Assembly: GCA_016866775.1 (NCBI GenBank)
Contig: VGLJ01000011.1
Coordinates: 1-64,000 of the forward strand
DNA from: Candidatus Rokuibacteriota bacterium
GTDB lineage: Bacteria > Methylomirabilota > Methylomirabilia > Rokubacteriales > CSP1-6
DNA length: 64,000 nt
Direction of reading: 5' to 3'
A program made the position numbers and the translations under genes. The notes beneath the pieces were generated by a model. The model did no database searches, was not told the origin of the DNA, and worked only from the letters and a program-made list of their open reading frames with translations. Each line of letters starts with the position of its first letter. Position 1 is the stretch's first letter. This document shows, one piece after another, positions 42,510-50,424 of this stretch.

Positions 42510-43274
42510 TCAATGCATCTGGGCGCCGCCGTCGGCGACCAGCGTCTGGCCGGTGATGAAGTCGCTCTCCGCCGAGCAGAAGAAGATGGCGGCCCCGACC
42601 ACGTCCTCCGGCACCTCCGTGCGCTTGATCGCGCGCGCCTGCAGGCGCTGCGCGTTCTGCGCGTCGCGCGCGGGATCGACGTCGTCCATGCTGATGATGA
42701 GCCCGGGCGCGATCGCGTTCACCGTGATGCGGTGCTCGCCCAGCTCGCGCGCCAGGGAGCGCGTGATGCCGATGACGCCGGCCTTCGACGTCACGTAGTG
42801 CAGCGCGTTCGGCGCCCCGTAGAACACGGTGCCCGAGCTGATGTTGACGATCTTGCCGTAGCGCCGCGCCTTCATCGCCGGCACGACGGCGCGGCAGCAG
42901 AGGAACACGCCGCGCACGTTGACGGCCATCAGCCGGTCCCACTCCTCGACCGGAATCTTCTCGAACGGCACGCGTGACATCGCCGGCCGCTGGAACACCG
43001 CGGCGTTGTTGATGAGGCCGTCGATGCGTCCGAAGCGGTCGAGCGTCGCCTGCGCCATCCGCTCGGTGTCGGCGGCGTCGGCCACGTCCGTGCGCACCGC
43101 CAGCGCGTCGTGCCCGTCCTTCGCCAGCGCGCGCACGAGATCGTCGGCGTGCGCCCGCTCGAGGTCCGCGACGACGACCTTCGCGCCCTCGCGCGCGAGC
43201 CCTTCGCAATACGCGCGGCCGATGCCTTGCGCGCCGCCCGTCACGATGATCACGCGGTCCTGCAACCGGCTCAT
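42510..43274 (-). CDS. Short-chain dehydrogenase/reductase of the grdA-grdC operon
   Basis: A 254-residue classical SDR: TGGAQGIGRAYC near residue 12, VVADLERA (NAD-type), NNAAVF, Ser in NISSGTVFYG, Tyr-x3-Lys in HYVTSKAGVIG, and FITGQTLVADGG. It lies 14 bases after grdA on the same strand, so it probably belongs to the same transcript as the selenoprotein A and C genes and the ABC transporter upstream. It may oxidise or reduce the substrate or product of the reductase system. Closely similar to the SDR at 34163. Confidence 0.88.
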   Translation of the reverse strand: MSRLQDRVIIVTGGAQGIGRAYCEGLAREGAKVVVADLERAHADDLVRALAKDGHDALAVRTDVADAADTERMAQATLDRFGRIDGLINNAAVFQRPAMSRVPFEKIPVEEWDRLMAVNVRGVFLCCRAVVPAMKARRYGKIVNISSGTVFYGAPNALHYVTSKAGVIGITRSLARELGEHRITVNAIAPGLIISMDDVDPARDAQNAQRLQARAIKRTEVPEDVVGAAIFFCSAESDFITGQTLVADGGAQMH

Positions 43275-43288
43275 GACAGCCTCCCGCT

Positions 43289-43750
43289 TTAGGTGGTCGC
43301 CGTCTTCCGCGCCTCGCGCAGGCCGGCGAGGATCGCGTCGCGATCGAGGCTCATCTCCATCAGCGCCACCTGCGCCTCGTAGACGTCGCCCGGCACCTGG
43401 TCTTTCACTTCCGGCTCGAACACGTGCAGCACGGGGAGCCCCAACGGGACTCCGGCCAACGGGCCCGCGTACGACGGATCACCGGTGACGACGGTCTGCG
43501 CGAGCGTCTGCGTGCTTTCCGCGTCGGGAGTGCCGAGCAACACCACCACGTCGCTCCCGTGCTCGTCCGCGACCCGCTTCACCGCCGCCTGATCCTCGAG
43601 GCCCATGGCGCCCGCCGCCGTTCAGACGTAACAGGCGGTCAGCGTGAGCACCACGTCGGCGCCCGCCTTGCTCGCGCATTCCGCCAGCGCGGGCCCCGGC
43701 ACGCCGTCGCGCTCGCCGAGCGCGATGACTTTCCTTCCTCGAAGCTCCAT
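43289..43750 (-). CDS. grdA: Glycine-reductase-type selenoprotein A (GrdA-like)
   Basis: Read through the in-frame TGA at 43622-43624, this is a 153-residue protein closely matching GrdA, the small redox selenoprotein that carries the carboxymethyl-selenoether from protein B to protein C. The motif is Cys40-Tyr-Val-Sec43 followed by TAAGAMGLEDQ, as in classical GrdA (CxxU then TAAGAM). The C-terminus (VPGDVYEAQVALMEMSLD) also matches. If TGA were a stop only 42 residues would be made. I see no clear small hairpin after this UGA. Start at ATG 43750; grdC begins upstream, 26 bases away. Confidence 0.92.
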
Positions 43751-43776
43751 GTCATCTCCTCCAGAGGCGCGCCTCT

Positions 43777-45216
43777 TCACCCGTTGCGCTCCACGATCAG
43801 CGAGATGCCGTCGGAGAGCTGGGTCATCCGTCCGAGGAAGAGGCTGCCCTTCCCCGTGAACATCGTACGCGTGAGCGTGCCCTTCGTGAGCCCCCGCAGC
43901 GCGTGGCCGAGGTACGGGATCGCCGAGGCGATGTGGCCCTGCGTGGGCGAGAACCCCGGCATGCCGCGCGTCCGCACGAACTGACCGATATCGGCGCGCT
44001 CGATCAGCTTCTCGACCACGGCCAGACTCGCGAGCGTGCGGTAGTTGTTGAGCGGCACGTTGCCGCTGCCCGCGGGCTCCGTCGCCTCCGGGTTGTGCAG
44101 CTCGAGCGAGAAGCGGTCGACGTCGAGCAGCGTGAGCCCGAGACGGCCGAGCGGCTCGGTGTAGAGCGCCTTCACCACCGCGAGCGGCGCCGAGCCCGAG
44201 CCGACCTCGTGACGACCGACCGCGTCGAGCCGCAGCACGGGCGAGGTTCCGTCGTCGCGCGCGACGTGCGCGGCGAAGCCGGCGAGGACGTCCTCGACGA
44301 TCGGCATCTCGTGCTTCAGGTGGCCCTGGAACTTCATGCCGAGCTTCGCGAGCGAGCCGCCCGCGAGGACCACCACGTCGTCGTGCAGCCCGGACGCGAC
44401 CATCGCGCCCGCGAGCATGAGCGCGTGCATCGGACCGCAGCAGAACGCCTTCACGTCGCTGCCGGTCGCGCGCGTGCACCCCGCCCATTCCGCCACGGCC
44501 TTCGCGACGTTGCCGCCGCCGCGCTGATAGCGGTCGCCCACGGCCTCCTCGCCGCAGTTGATGACGTACCGGACGTCCGTCGCCGCCACGGCACCCGGCC
44601 GCGCGAGGAGGTGACGGAGCGCGAGCGCCGCCGTCGCCTTGCACGCGAGGTTCTCCATCAGGACCTGGCCGGTGAGCGTGTCGTCCTCGTCGTGGCCCGG
44701 GAGCATGGCGCCGAGGAGACGGCCGTCGACGCCGAGCAGCGGCACCGCGCGATGCTTCTCGATCCGCTCGCGTATCACGTCGGGGGCGACGCCCGACGGC
44801 ACGGCCGGACGGCCGGAGTCGCGCCCGATGAGCGGATGCGTGTCGAGCGCGGTCCGCGCACGATCGGCGACGTCGCGATCGAGCGCGAGCAGGTCGAAGC
44901 CGTCGCACGCCGCCAGCAGCCCGAGGAATTCGTGCTCGGGCATGATCTCGCCGTCGGGGCCGAAGCGTTGGGCCCCGCCGACCGGATGGCGATGCCATGG
45001 CGTAGCGTGCGCGGCGAGGTCGTCGACGCCGACGTTGCCGATGAAGACCTGGTTCGGCGCGTAGCCGCACGCCGCGTCCCAGTCGCGGAGGTACGGAAGC
45101 AGGTAGCCGAGCGGGGCATCCACGCGCCGGAGCTCGCGCAGGGGCTTCGAGCCGAGCCTGACGAAGCTCGGCGCGTGCGCGAGCACGAGCGAGACGTCGC
45201 GGATGACCGGCCTCAT
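43777..45216 (-). CDS. grdC: Glycine-reductase-type component C, beta subunit (GrdC-like)
   Basis: A 479-residue protein of the GrdC family, a thiolase/FabH-like fold that receives the acyl group from selenoprotein A. Strong landmarks: VLAHAPSFVRLGSKPLRE at the N-terminus, INCGEEAVGDRYQRGGGN, ATGSDVKAFCCGPMHAL (a conserved Cys), LGMKFQGHLKHEMPIVEDVL and MPGFSPTQGHIASAIPYLG. In clostridia GrdC works with GrdD (PlsX-like) to release acetyl phosphate. No grdD is present in this window, so the final acceptor could be phosphate via a distant GrdD, or something else. It follows the ABC binding-protein gene by two bases. Confidence 0.9.
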   Translation of the reverse strand: MRPVIRDVSLVLAHAPSFVRLGSKPLRELRRVDAPLGYLLPYLRDWDAACGYAPNQVFIGNVGVDDLAAHATPWHRHPVGGAQRFGPDGEIMPEHEFLGLLAACDGFDLLALDRDVADRARTALDTHPLIGRDSGRPAVPSGVAPDVIRERIEKHRAVPLLGVDGRLLGAMLPGHDEDDTLTGQVLMENLACKATAALALRHLLARPGAVAATDVRYVINCGEEAVGDRYQRGGGNVAKAVAEWAGCTRATGSDVKAFCCGPMHALMLAGAMVASGLHDDVVVLAGGSLAKLGMKFQGHLKHEMPIVEDVLAGFAAHVARDDGTSPVLRLDAVGRHEVGSGSAPLAVVKALYTEPLGRLGLTLLDVDRFSLELHNPEATEPAGSGNVPLNNYRTLASLAVVEKLIERADIGQFVRTRGMPGFSPTQGHIASAIPYLGHALRGLTKGTLTRTMFTGKGSLFLGRMTQLSDGISLIVERNG

Positions 45217-45218
45217 CG

Positions 45219-46178
45219 TCAGGGCTTGTAGGTGACCTTCGCGGGCTGGAGCTTGCGCAGCAGCTCCGGATAGACGAACGCGTTGTAGTCGACGGGCTTC
45301 GCGAGCTTGCCCTGCCCCTTCAGCTGCGACTCGGCCAGCCGGAACATGTCGATCGTGGTGGGGCTCAGCTCCATGTCGAACGTGAGCTTCGTCATGAGCT
45401 GCTCGACCATCGACTGATCGAGATTCTTGAGGAAATTGGAGACGTCCCTGGCCGCGCGCTTGCGGTCCTTGTTGATGATGTCGGTCGCCTCGACGAGGGC
45501 CTTCATGAACCCTTCCGCCTGCGCCGGGTGCTTCGTGATCCATCCGCGATTCATGTAGATGTAGACACCCTGCTCCAGGATGCCTTCCTGATCCTTCAGG
45601 ATCTTCGTGTTCTTGACCGCGGCCAGCCCGCGCGTCACCCACGGCTCCCACACCGCGTACGCGTCGATGTTGCCGCGCTCGAGCGCCGCCACCATCTCCG
45701 GCGCCTCGACGTGGACGACCGTGTAGTCGGCCGGCTTGAGCTTCAGCTTGTCGATCATCGCCAGCCAGAAGACCTCGCCGCCGGAGCCGCGGGCGACGCC
45801 GACCTTCTTGCCCTTCAGCTGATCGAGATTGTCGATGTTGCGGCCGACGACCGCGAGCCAGCGCACCAGCCGCGTGGCCTGCGCGGCCACGACCACGTTG
45901 GGATCGAGGTTGTGGTTGGCGACGCCGGCGATCTCCGAGCCGAAGGCGGATTCGATCTGGCCGTTGACGAGGAAGGCCACCATCGCGGAGCCCGACGGCC
46001 CGGTGTTGATGCGGACGTCGAGCCCGTGCTTCTTGAAGAGGCCTTCCTCCTGCGCGACGTAGTAGGCGGAGAACACGGGGTCGACGCCCGTGGCGATCGT
46101 CATCTTCGTTTGCGCCCACGCGAGAACGCTCCACGCGAGGAGACCCACCACCAGGCACAGCGCGCCGCGAATCCTCAT
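45219..46178 (-). CDS. ABC transporter substrate-binding protein, SsuA/NMT1 type
   Basis: A 319-residue periplasmic binding protein of the sulfonate/nitrate/taurine group. Signal peptide residues 1-22 (LCLVVGLLAWSVLAWA). The mature part shows VFSAYYVAQEEGLFKKHGLDV, a family hallmark, then IESAFGSEIAGVANH and AYAVWEPWVTRG. It delivers a small organic compound to the permease and ATPase encoded upstream. Being sandwiched between these and grdC-grdA suggests that the ligand is the substrate of the selenoenzyme system or its precursor. Ligand identity unknown. Confidence 0.9.
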   Translation of the reverse strand: MRIRGALCLVVGLLAWSVLAWAQTKMTIATGVDPVFSAYYVAQEEGLFKKHGLDVRINTGPSGSAMVAFLVNGQIESAFGSEIAGVANHNLDPNVVVAAQATRLVRWLAVVGRNIDNLDQLKGKKVGVARGSGGEVFWLAMIDKLKLKPADYTVVHVEAPEMVAALERGNIDAYAVWEPWVTRGLAAVKNTKILKDQEGILEQGVYIYMNRGWITKHPAQAEGFMKALVEATDIINKDRKRAARDVSNFLKNLDQSMVEQLMTKLTFDMELSPTTIDMFRLAESQLKGQGKLAKPVDYNAFVYPELLRKLQPAKVTYKP

Positions 46179-46203
46179 GACGTTTTCCTCCCGGGCCGAC
46201 CGC

Positions 46204-46965
46204 CTAGGTGGTCGGCGAGTACTTCCCCGCGAACGTGTAGATGCTCCAGCGGAACATACGATCCACGGCGAACCCGAGCAACCCCAGGGTCACCAGCGAG
46301 ACGAAGATGTCGTCGACCAGCATGAACAGCCGCCCGTCCCACAGCATCTTGCCGAGCCCGTCGTTGGCGGCAATGAGCTCCGCGGCCACGATGGTCGTGA
46401 AGGAGTTCGCCATGGCCAGCCGCATCCCGGTGAGGATGTACGGCAGCGTCGCCGGCAGCGCCACGTGGAGGAAGATCTGCGCCCGCGTGGCGCCGAGCGA
46501 TTCCGCGGCGCGGATCTTGTTGGGCGCGATGGCCGAGACGCCCGCGGCCGTGTTCAGGATGACGATGAAGATCGTCGTGTAGATGATGAGGAAGATCTTG
46601 GACGCCTCGCCGATGCCGAACCAGATGACGGCGACGGTGATCATCGCCACCGACGGGATGAAGCGCAGGAACTCGGTGTACGGCTCCAGGAGCTTGCGCA
46701 CGGGGCGGAACGAGCCCATCGCCAGGCCGATCGGCATGCCGAGCACCGAGCCCGCGATGAACCCCATCAGGATGCGCTGGAGGCTCGCCGAGAGGTTGTC
46801 ACACAGGACGCCGTTGCGCAGGAGCACGACGCCTTTCTTGAACACGACCGCGGGCGGCGGAAACAGCACGGAGCTCACGAGGTACACGGAGGCGAGGTGC
46901 CAGATGACGAACAGGCTCGCGAACCCCACCACGTACCCGCCGTACACGCTCCACAGGCGCCGCAT
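46204..46965 (-). CDS. ABC transporter permease, SsuC/TauC type
   Basis: A 253-residue inner-membrane permease with about six helices of the BPD_transp_1 family. The EAA loop is readable as AAESLGATRAQIFLHVALPATLPYILTG (near residue 150), where the ATPase docks. It lies between the ATPase and the binding protein, with a 2-base gap to the former. Length and layout are normal for SsuC/TauC. Confidence 0.9.
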   Translation of the reverse strand: MRRLWSVYGGYVVGFASLFVIWHLASVYLVSSVLFPPPAVVFKKGVVLLRNGVLCDNLSASLQRILMGFIAGSVLGMPIGLAMGSFRPVRKLLEPYTEFLRFIPSVAMITVAVIWFGIGEASKIFLIIYTTIFIVILNTAAGVSAIAPNKIRAAESLGATRAQIFLHVALPATLPYILTGMRLAMANSFTTIVAAELIAANDGLGKMLWDGRLFMLVDDIFVSLVTLGLLGFAVDRMFRWSIYTFAGKYSPTT

Positions 46966-46967
46966 CG

Positions 46968-47750
46968 CTAGCGCGTCCGCGCGATGGCCGCGGCGACCTC
47001 GTCGCGGATCATCGCGTAGACCTGCCTGTAGTACGCGAGGAACGTGTCGTCCGTGCGGTTGCGCGCGCCGTTCAGCGCCACGTCGACCACGCCCTTCACG
47101 CCGGAGCGCGGACCGGCGCGCATCACGCCGATGCGCTGCCCGAGCGTGACCGCCTCGTCGATGTCGTGGGTGATGAACAGGACGGTGGTGCGCTCGGCCT
47201 GCCAGATATTCGCGAGCTCCTCCTGCATCAGCGCGCGTGTCTGCGCGTCGAGCGCGGCGAACGGCTCGTCCATCAGCAGCATCGTCGGCTCGTTCGCGAG
47301 CACCCGCGCGATCTGGATGCGCTGCTTCATGCCGCCGGACAGCTCGGCGGGATACTTCTGCGCCTGGCCCGTGAGACCGACGAGATCGAGGTACCGCATC
47401 GCTCGCTCTCGGCGCTCCGCCTTCGGGACGCGCCGCATGCGCAGGCCGAACTCGACGTTCTCGATCGCGGTGAGCCAGCCGTACAGCGAGTCGTCGCCTT
47501 GAAACACCACGGCCCGGTCGCGACTCGCGCCGGTGACCGGGCGGCCGTCCATCAGGATCTCGCCGGCCGTGGGCGCCTCGAATCCCGCGAGCATCCTCAG
47601 CACGGTCGTCTTGCCGCAGCCGCTCGGCCCGAGCAGGCAGAAGAACTCCCCGGCCTCGATGTCGAGGCTGAAGTGCTCGACCGCGTGATAGTCGACGCCC
47701 TGCAGCGACCGGTACGTCTTCTCGACGTCACGAAACGAGACGAGCGGCAT
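46968..47750 (-). CDS. ABC transporter ATP-binding protein, SsuB/TauB type
   Basis: A 260-residue ATPase: Walker A LLGPSGCGKTTVLR near residue 42, Q-loop VVFQGDDSLYGWL (an aspartate replaces the common E/P region), signature LSGGMKQRIQIARVLA, Walker B LLMDEPFAALD and the His switch FITHDIDEA. The C-terminal 60 residues are typical of the nitrate/sulfonate importers. The start at ATG 47750 faces away from vapB across a 66-base AT-rich gap, which probably contains promoters for both. Confidence 0.92.
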   Translation of the reverse strand: MPLVSFRDVEKTYRSLQGVDYHAVEHFSLDIEAGEFFCLLGPSGCGKTTVLRMLAGFEAPTAGEILMDGRPVTGASRDRAVVFQGDDSLYGWLTAIENVEFGLRMRRVPKAERRERAMRYLDLVGLTGQAQKYPAELSGGMKQRIQIARVLANEPTMLLMDEPFAALDAQTRALMQEELANIWQAERTTVLFITHDIDEAVTLGQRIGVMRAGPRSGVKGVVDVALNGARNRTDDTFLAYYRQVYAMIRDEVAAAIARTR

Positions 47751-47780
47751 GGCAGTCGAGAGCCTAGCAGAGCGGCTCGA

Positions 47781-47816
47781 GGATATCCATGTCGACATCA
47801 TGATATATTTCGATCG
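47781..47816 (+). promoter_or_regulatory. Putative vapBC promoter and operator
   Basis: An AT-rich island in GC-rich surroundings. It holds the 10-bp palindrome ATGTCGACAT at 47789-47798 and a TATATT (-10 like) at 47804-47809, just 7 bases before the vapB start, which would give a very short leader. The palindrome is the expected kind of operator for VapB autoregulation and could also affect the divergent ABC operon. Confidence 0.5.
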
Positions 47817-48011
47817 ATGGCCAAGCGTCTGGTGGACATCGACGAGAGGGCGCTCGCTGCCGCGAAAGCGGAGCTCGGGACGAAGACCTTGAAGGATACG
47901 GTCAACGAGGCGCTGCGCCGCGCGGCGCCCGCCCGTGATCGCCGCGTCTCGAAGGCGCTGGATACGCTCGCGAAGGCGAAGCTGCGGGATCGGGCCGCGG
48001 CGTGGCGCTGA
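47817..48011 (+). CDS. vapB: VapB-type antitoxin
   Basis: A 64-residue ribbon-helix-helix antitoxin of the VapB / DUF2191 type. MAKRLVDIDERALAAAKAELGTKT is the RHH DNA-binding part (KRLVDID strand, then helix), followed by a basic C-terminal tail that would wrap the toxin. The vapC start lies 10 bases inside its 3' end, as usual for the pair. ATG at 47817, immediately after the AT-rich promoter island. Confidence 0.85.
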   Translation: MAKRLVDIDERALAAAKAELGTKTLKDTVNEALRRAAPARDRRVSKALDTLAKAKLRDRAAAWR

Positions 48012-48415
48012 CGCATCTCGTCGATACCAGCGTTCTGACCCGGCTGGCTCATCCAACGGTCCGCACCGCGCTCGAACCACTTGCCGCCGCCGGCCAGGTC
48101 GCACGCGCCGGTATTTCCGACCTCGAGGTCGGCTTCTCGGCGCGCAACCTTTCCGAGTGGACGCGGCTCACGTCCGCGCTCGCGGCATTCCCCCTCATCG
48201 AAACCGAAGCCGGGCACGTGCAACGTGCTCGACAGGTTCAGCGCTTGCTTGCCGGCCGTGGGCTCCGAGGGCGGAAAGTTCCGGATCTGCTGATCGCCGC
48301 CGCCGCCGAGGCGAACGGCCTTACCCTGCTCCACTACGACGCGGATTTCGACATGATCGCCCGCGTGACGGGGCAGCCTTGCACGTGGATCGCGCCGGCT
48401 GGCACGATCGACTAA
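48002..48415 (+). CDS. vapC: VapC-type PIN-domain toxin
   Basis: A 137-residue PIN ribonuclease. Acidic active-site residues are readable: Asp in HLVDTSVLTR (near residue 8), Glu in ISDLEVGFS, Asp in KVPDLLIAAAAE (near residue 94) and Asp in LHYDADFDMI. VapC toxins cleave tRNA or rRNA. The start is GTG overlapping vapB. Its stop is adjacent to the stop of the convergent DsbA-like selenoprotein gene with no gap. The pair sits between the two grd operons and may stabilise this region. Confidence 0.88.
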   Translation: MALTHLVDTSVLTRLAHPTVRTALEPLAAAGQVARAGISDLEVGFSARNLSEWTRLTSALAAFPLIETEAGHVQRARQVQRLLAGRGLRGRKVPDLLIAAAAEANGLTLLHYDADFDMIARVTGQPCTWIAPAGTID

Positions 48416-49111
48416 TCATCGCGACGTTCCGCTCCCTTCGATCGTGCTCTGGCCGGCGACCGCACGCTGCGCCTCGGGCGCCAGCGGGATCACGCCGCCA
48501 GGCTCGCCGGCCAGGATCCAGTCGATGAGCTCGCGGTAGCGCTCCGTCGGAACCGCGCCCGGGATCGAGAGCTTCTCGTTCAGGATCACCGTCGGCAAGC
48601 CCGAGACGCCGAACCACGCCGCGCCCTCGGCGCAGTCGCGCAGCACGGCTTCGTACGCGTCGCCCGCGAAGTCGGCGTCGAAGCGCGCGAGGTCCAGGCC
48701 CGCCTCGCGCACCAGGGTTCGCAGGACGTCCGGGCGCGCGATGTCGAGATGGTCGCGGAAGAGCGCGGTGAAGAGCCGCGCGTGGAAGCGCTGGAACGGC
48801 TCGCCGCCCTGACGCTCGGCGCACTTCGCCGCGGCCAGCGCGGGAATGCTCGACGACGGCAGCGGCGTGTCGAGCGCGGGCGGCACGAACGCGGCGCGCC
48901 GCTCCTGGGCGCCGATGCGCGCCCAGCCTTCGCGCGTCTTCTGCGTCACGCGGCGGTCCGGCTGCGCGGTCGGGATCAACGGGAACGTACGCCAGTGGAG
49001 ACTGACGCGGCTCCCGTACGCCTCCTCGATCTCACGCAGCCGCACCGCGGCGTTGTAGCACCACGGTCAGAGGTAGTCGGAGAAGACGTCGAGGCGGACC
49101 GGCGAAGTCAT
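48416..49111 (-). CDS. DsbA/FrnE-like selenoprotein with a UPWC active site
   Basis: A 231-residue thioredoxin-fold protein of the DsbA-like FrnE/HCCA-isomerase group, read through an in-frame TGA at 49067-49069. The N-terminus is LDVFSDYL, then Sec15, then PWCYNAAVRL, so the redox motif is Sec-Pro-Trp-Cys where relatives have CPWC. The cis-Pro loop is present (FGVSGLPTVILNEK, about residue 180). No signal peptide, so it is cytoplasmic. Its ATG overlaps the stop of grdB-1 (ATGA), showing translational coupling to the selenoenzyme. A 6-bp stem with 10-base loop begins right after the UGA. A likely role is electron delivery to, or repair of, the Grd selenoproteins, in place of thioredoxin; this is inference. 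Confidence 0.87.
49045..49066 (-). promoter_or_regulatory. SECIS-like hairpin after the Sec codon of the DsbA-like gene
   Basis: On the minus strand CCGTGG pairs with CCGCGG (one G-U pair) around the 10-base loop TGCTACAACG, starting directly after UGA. It differs from the compact triloop hairpins of the other Sec genes and is a weaker SECIS candidate. Confidence 0.4.
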
Positions 49112-50424
49112 GCCGACGAAAAGACCGTGGGCTTCGCGACCTCCGTCCGGAGCGCCTGCAGCGCCTGCTCGACGATGCGCCGTCGCAACGCCTTTTCGTC
49201 GTCGGGCGACAGCTCCGCATTCCCGAGCGGGTGGATGATGCCCGCGGCGGGCACGATGCGGTTCGCGCCGACCATGACCGCGACCGGCGTCATCGTCGAC
49301 ACCTGCACCGTCGGCAGGCCCGCACGCTCGAGCTCTCGCGCGATCGCTGCGCCGCAGCGAGTGCTCGTCCCTCAGGTGGACGTGAGGATCACGGCGTCGA
49401 CGCCCGCCGCGCGCAGCTTCTCGGCGATCTCGGCGCCCATGCGAGCACTCTGCGCCAGCGTGGTGGCGACGCCGACCGTCGAATACACGGTCTCGTGCAG
49501 CTTGCCGATCGCGCCGCGCTGCTCGAGCTCGCGCGCGACGTCGACCGGCACGAGCCGGTGCGGGTCCTGCTTGACCCACGTCGTGTCGTAGCCGCGATGC
49601 GGGTTCTCGTACTGCGCGGCGTCGAGCGCGTCCTTGCCTTCGATGCTGTACGCGCCGTAGCGCGTCGCGTTCAGCGCCTCGATGCCGTCGGGATTTCCCT
49701 TCGGGACGAGACCGCCGTCGGTGACGAGCGCGATCGTCGCGCCCTCCAGCGTCTTCACCAGCCTCGGCGCCGGCACGCTCGCGAACGACGGGCGCGGCAC
49801 CTCGCTCGCGAACGGCCGGCCGGCGAGCTTGTCGAGCAGCATGGCGGTCGCGCGCTCGGCGGCGGTGGTCTCCGTGACGACGTTGCGGGTCACGCCGCGC
49901 GCGAAGTAGCCCTCGGCGGCCGGCGCGCCGATCTTCTCGCCTCGCGCGAGCTTGAGCCCGAGCGCGACGAGCCGCTGCGCCTCGGGCAGCATCCGCGTGG
50001 CCTCGGCGCCGGTCTGCACGATGTAGACCGACCGGCGATACAGATCCACGCCGGGATTCTCCGCGTGCATGCCGGTGACGGCGGGGACCGTGAGCTGCGC
50101 CTGCACCGCCGCGCAGAGCGCGCCGCACGCCACGCCGTAGCGGCCGGCGAGGAACGCGGGACCGGCGACCACGAGATCGGGCTTCGCGGCGGCCACGAGG
50201 GCCACCATCGCGGCGAGCGCGCGGTCCGACTGCTCGGCGGCGTAGTTGTCGCCGCAGATCACCGTGGCGACCACGGTGCCCGCGTCGCCCAGCGCCTGCT
50301 GCACGGCGCGCGCGGCGCCGACCGCGCCGTCCCGGCTCAGCGGCTCGACCCCGGCCTTCTCCTCGCCGCCGATCTGGCCGAAGAACTGGTTGACGTAGCA
50401 GACGACGCGCAGCCGCTCCGGCAT
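49108..50424 (-). CDS. grdB: Glycine/sarcosine/betaine-reductase-type component B, gamma subunit (GrdB-like, copy 1), selenoprotein
   Basis: A 438-residue protein read through TGA at 49372-49374. It closely follows GrdB along its length: RVVCYVNQFFGQIGGEEKAG at the start, VICGDNY, VAGPAFLAGRYG, ALVTDGGLVPKGNPD, then DAVILTST-Sec351-GTSTRCG and a C-terminus with MVGANRIVPAAGI and IHPLGN. GrdB's Sec attacks the substrate bound on GrdE and passes the acyl part to GrdA. The motif here is UxxSxxC; copy 2 has UxxCxxC. A 7-bp triloop hairpin lies 11 bases after the UGA. Start and stop overlap grdE-1 and the Sec-DsbA gene (ATGA on both sides). Substrate specificity unknown. Confidence 0.93.
49344..49360 (-). 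promoter_or_regulatory. SECIS-like hairpin after the Sec codon of grdB-1
   Basis: On the minus strand TCGCTGC-GGC-GCAGCGA forms a perfect 7-bp stem with a GGC triloop, beginning 11 bases after UGA, the distance expected for SelB recognition. The coding sequence there (RCGAA) also constrains these bases. Confidence 0.6.
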
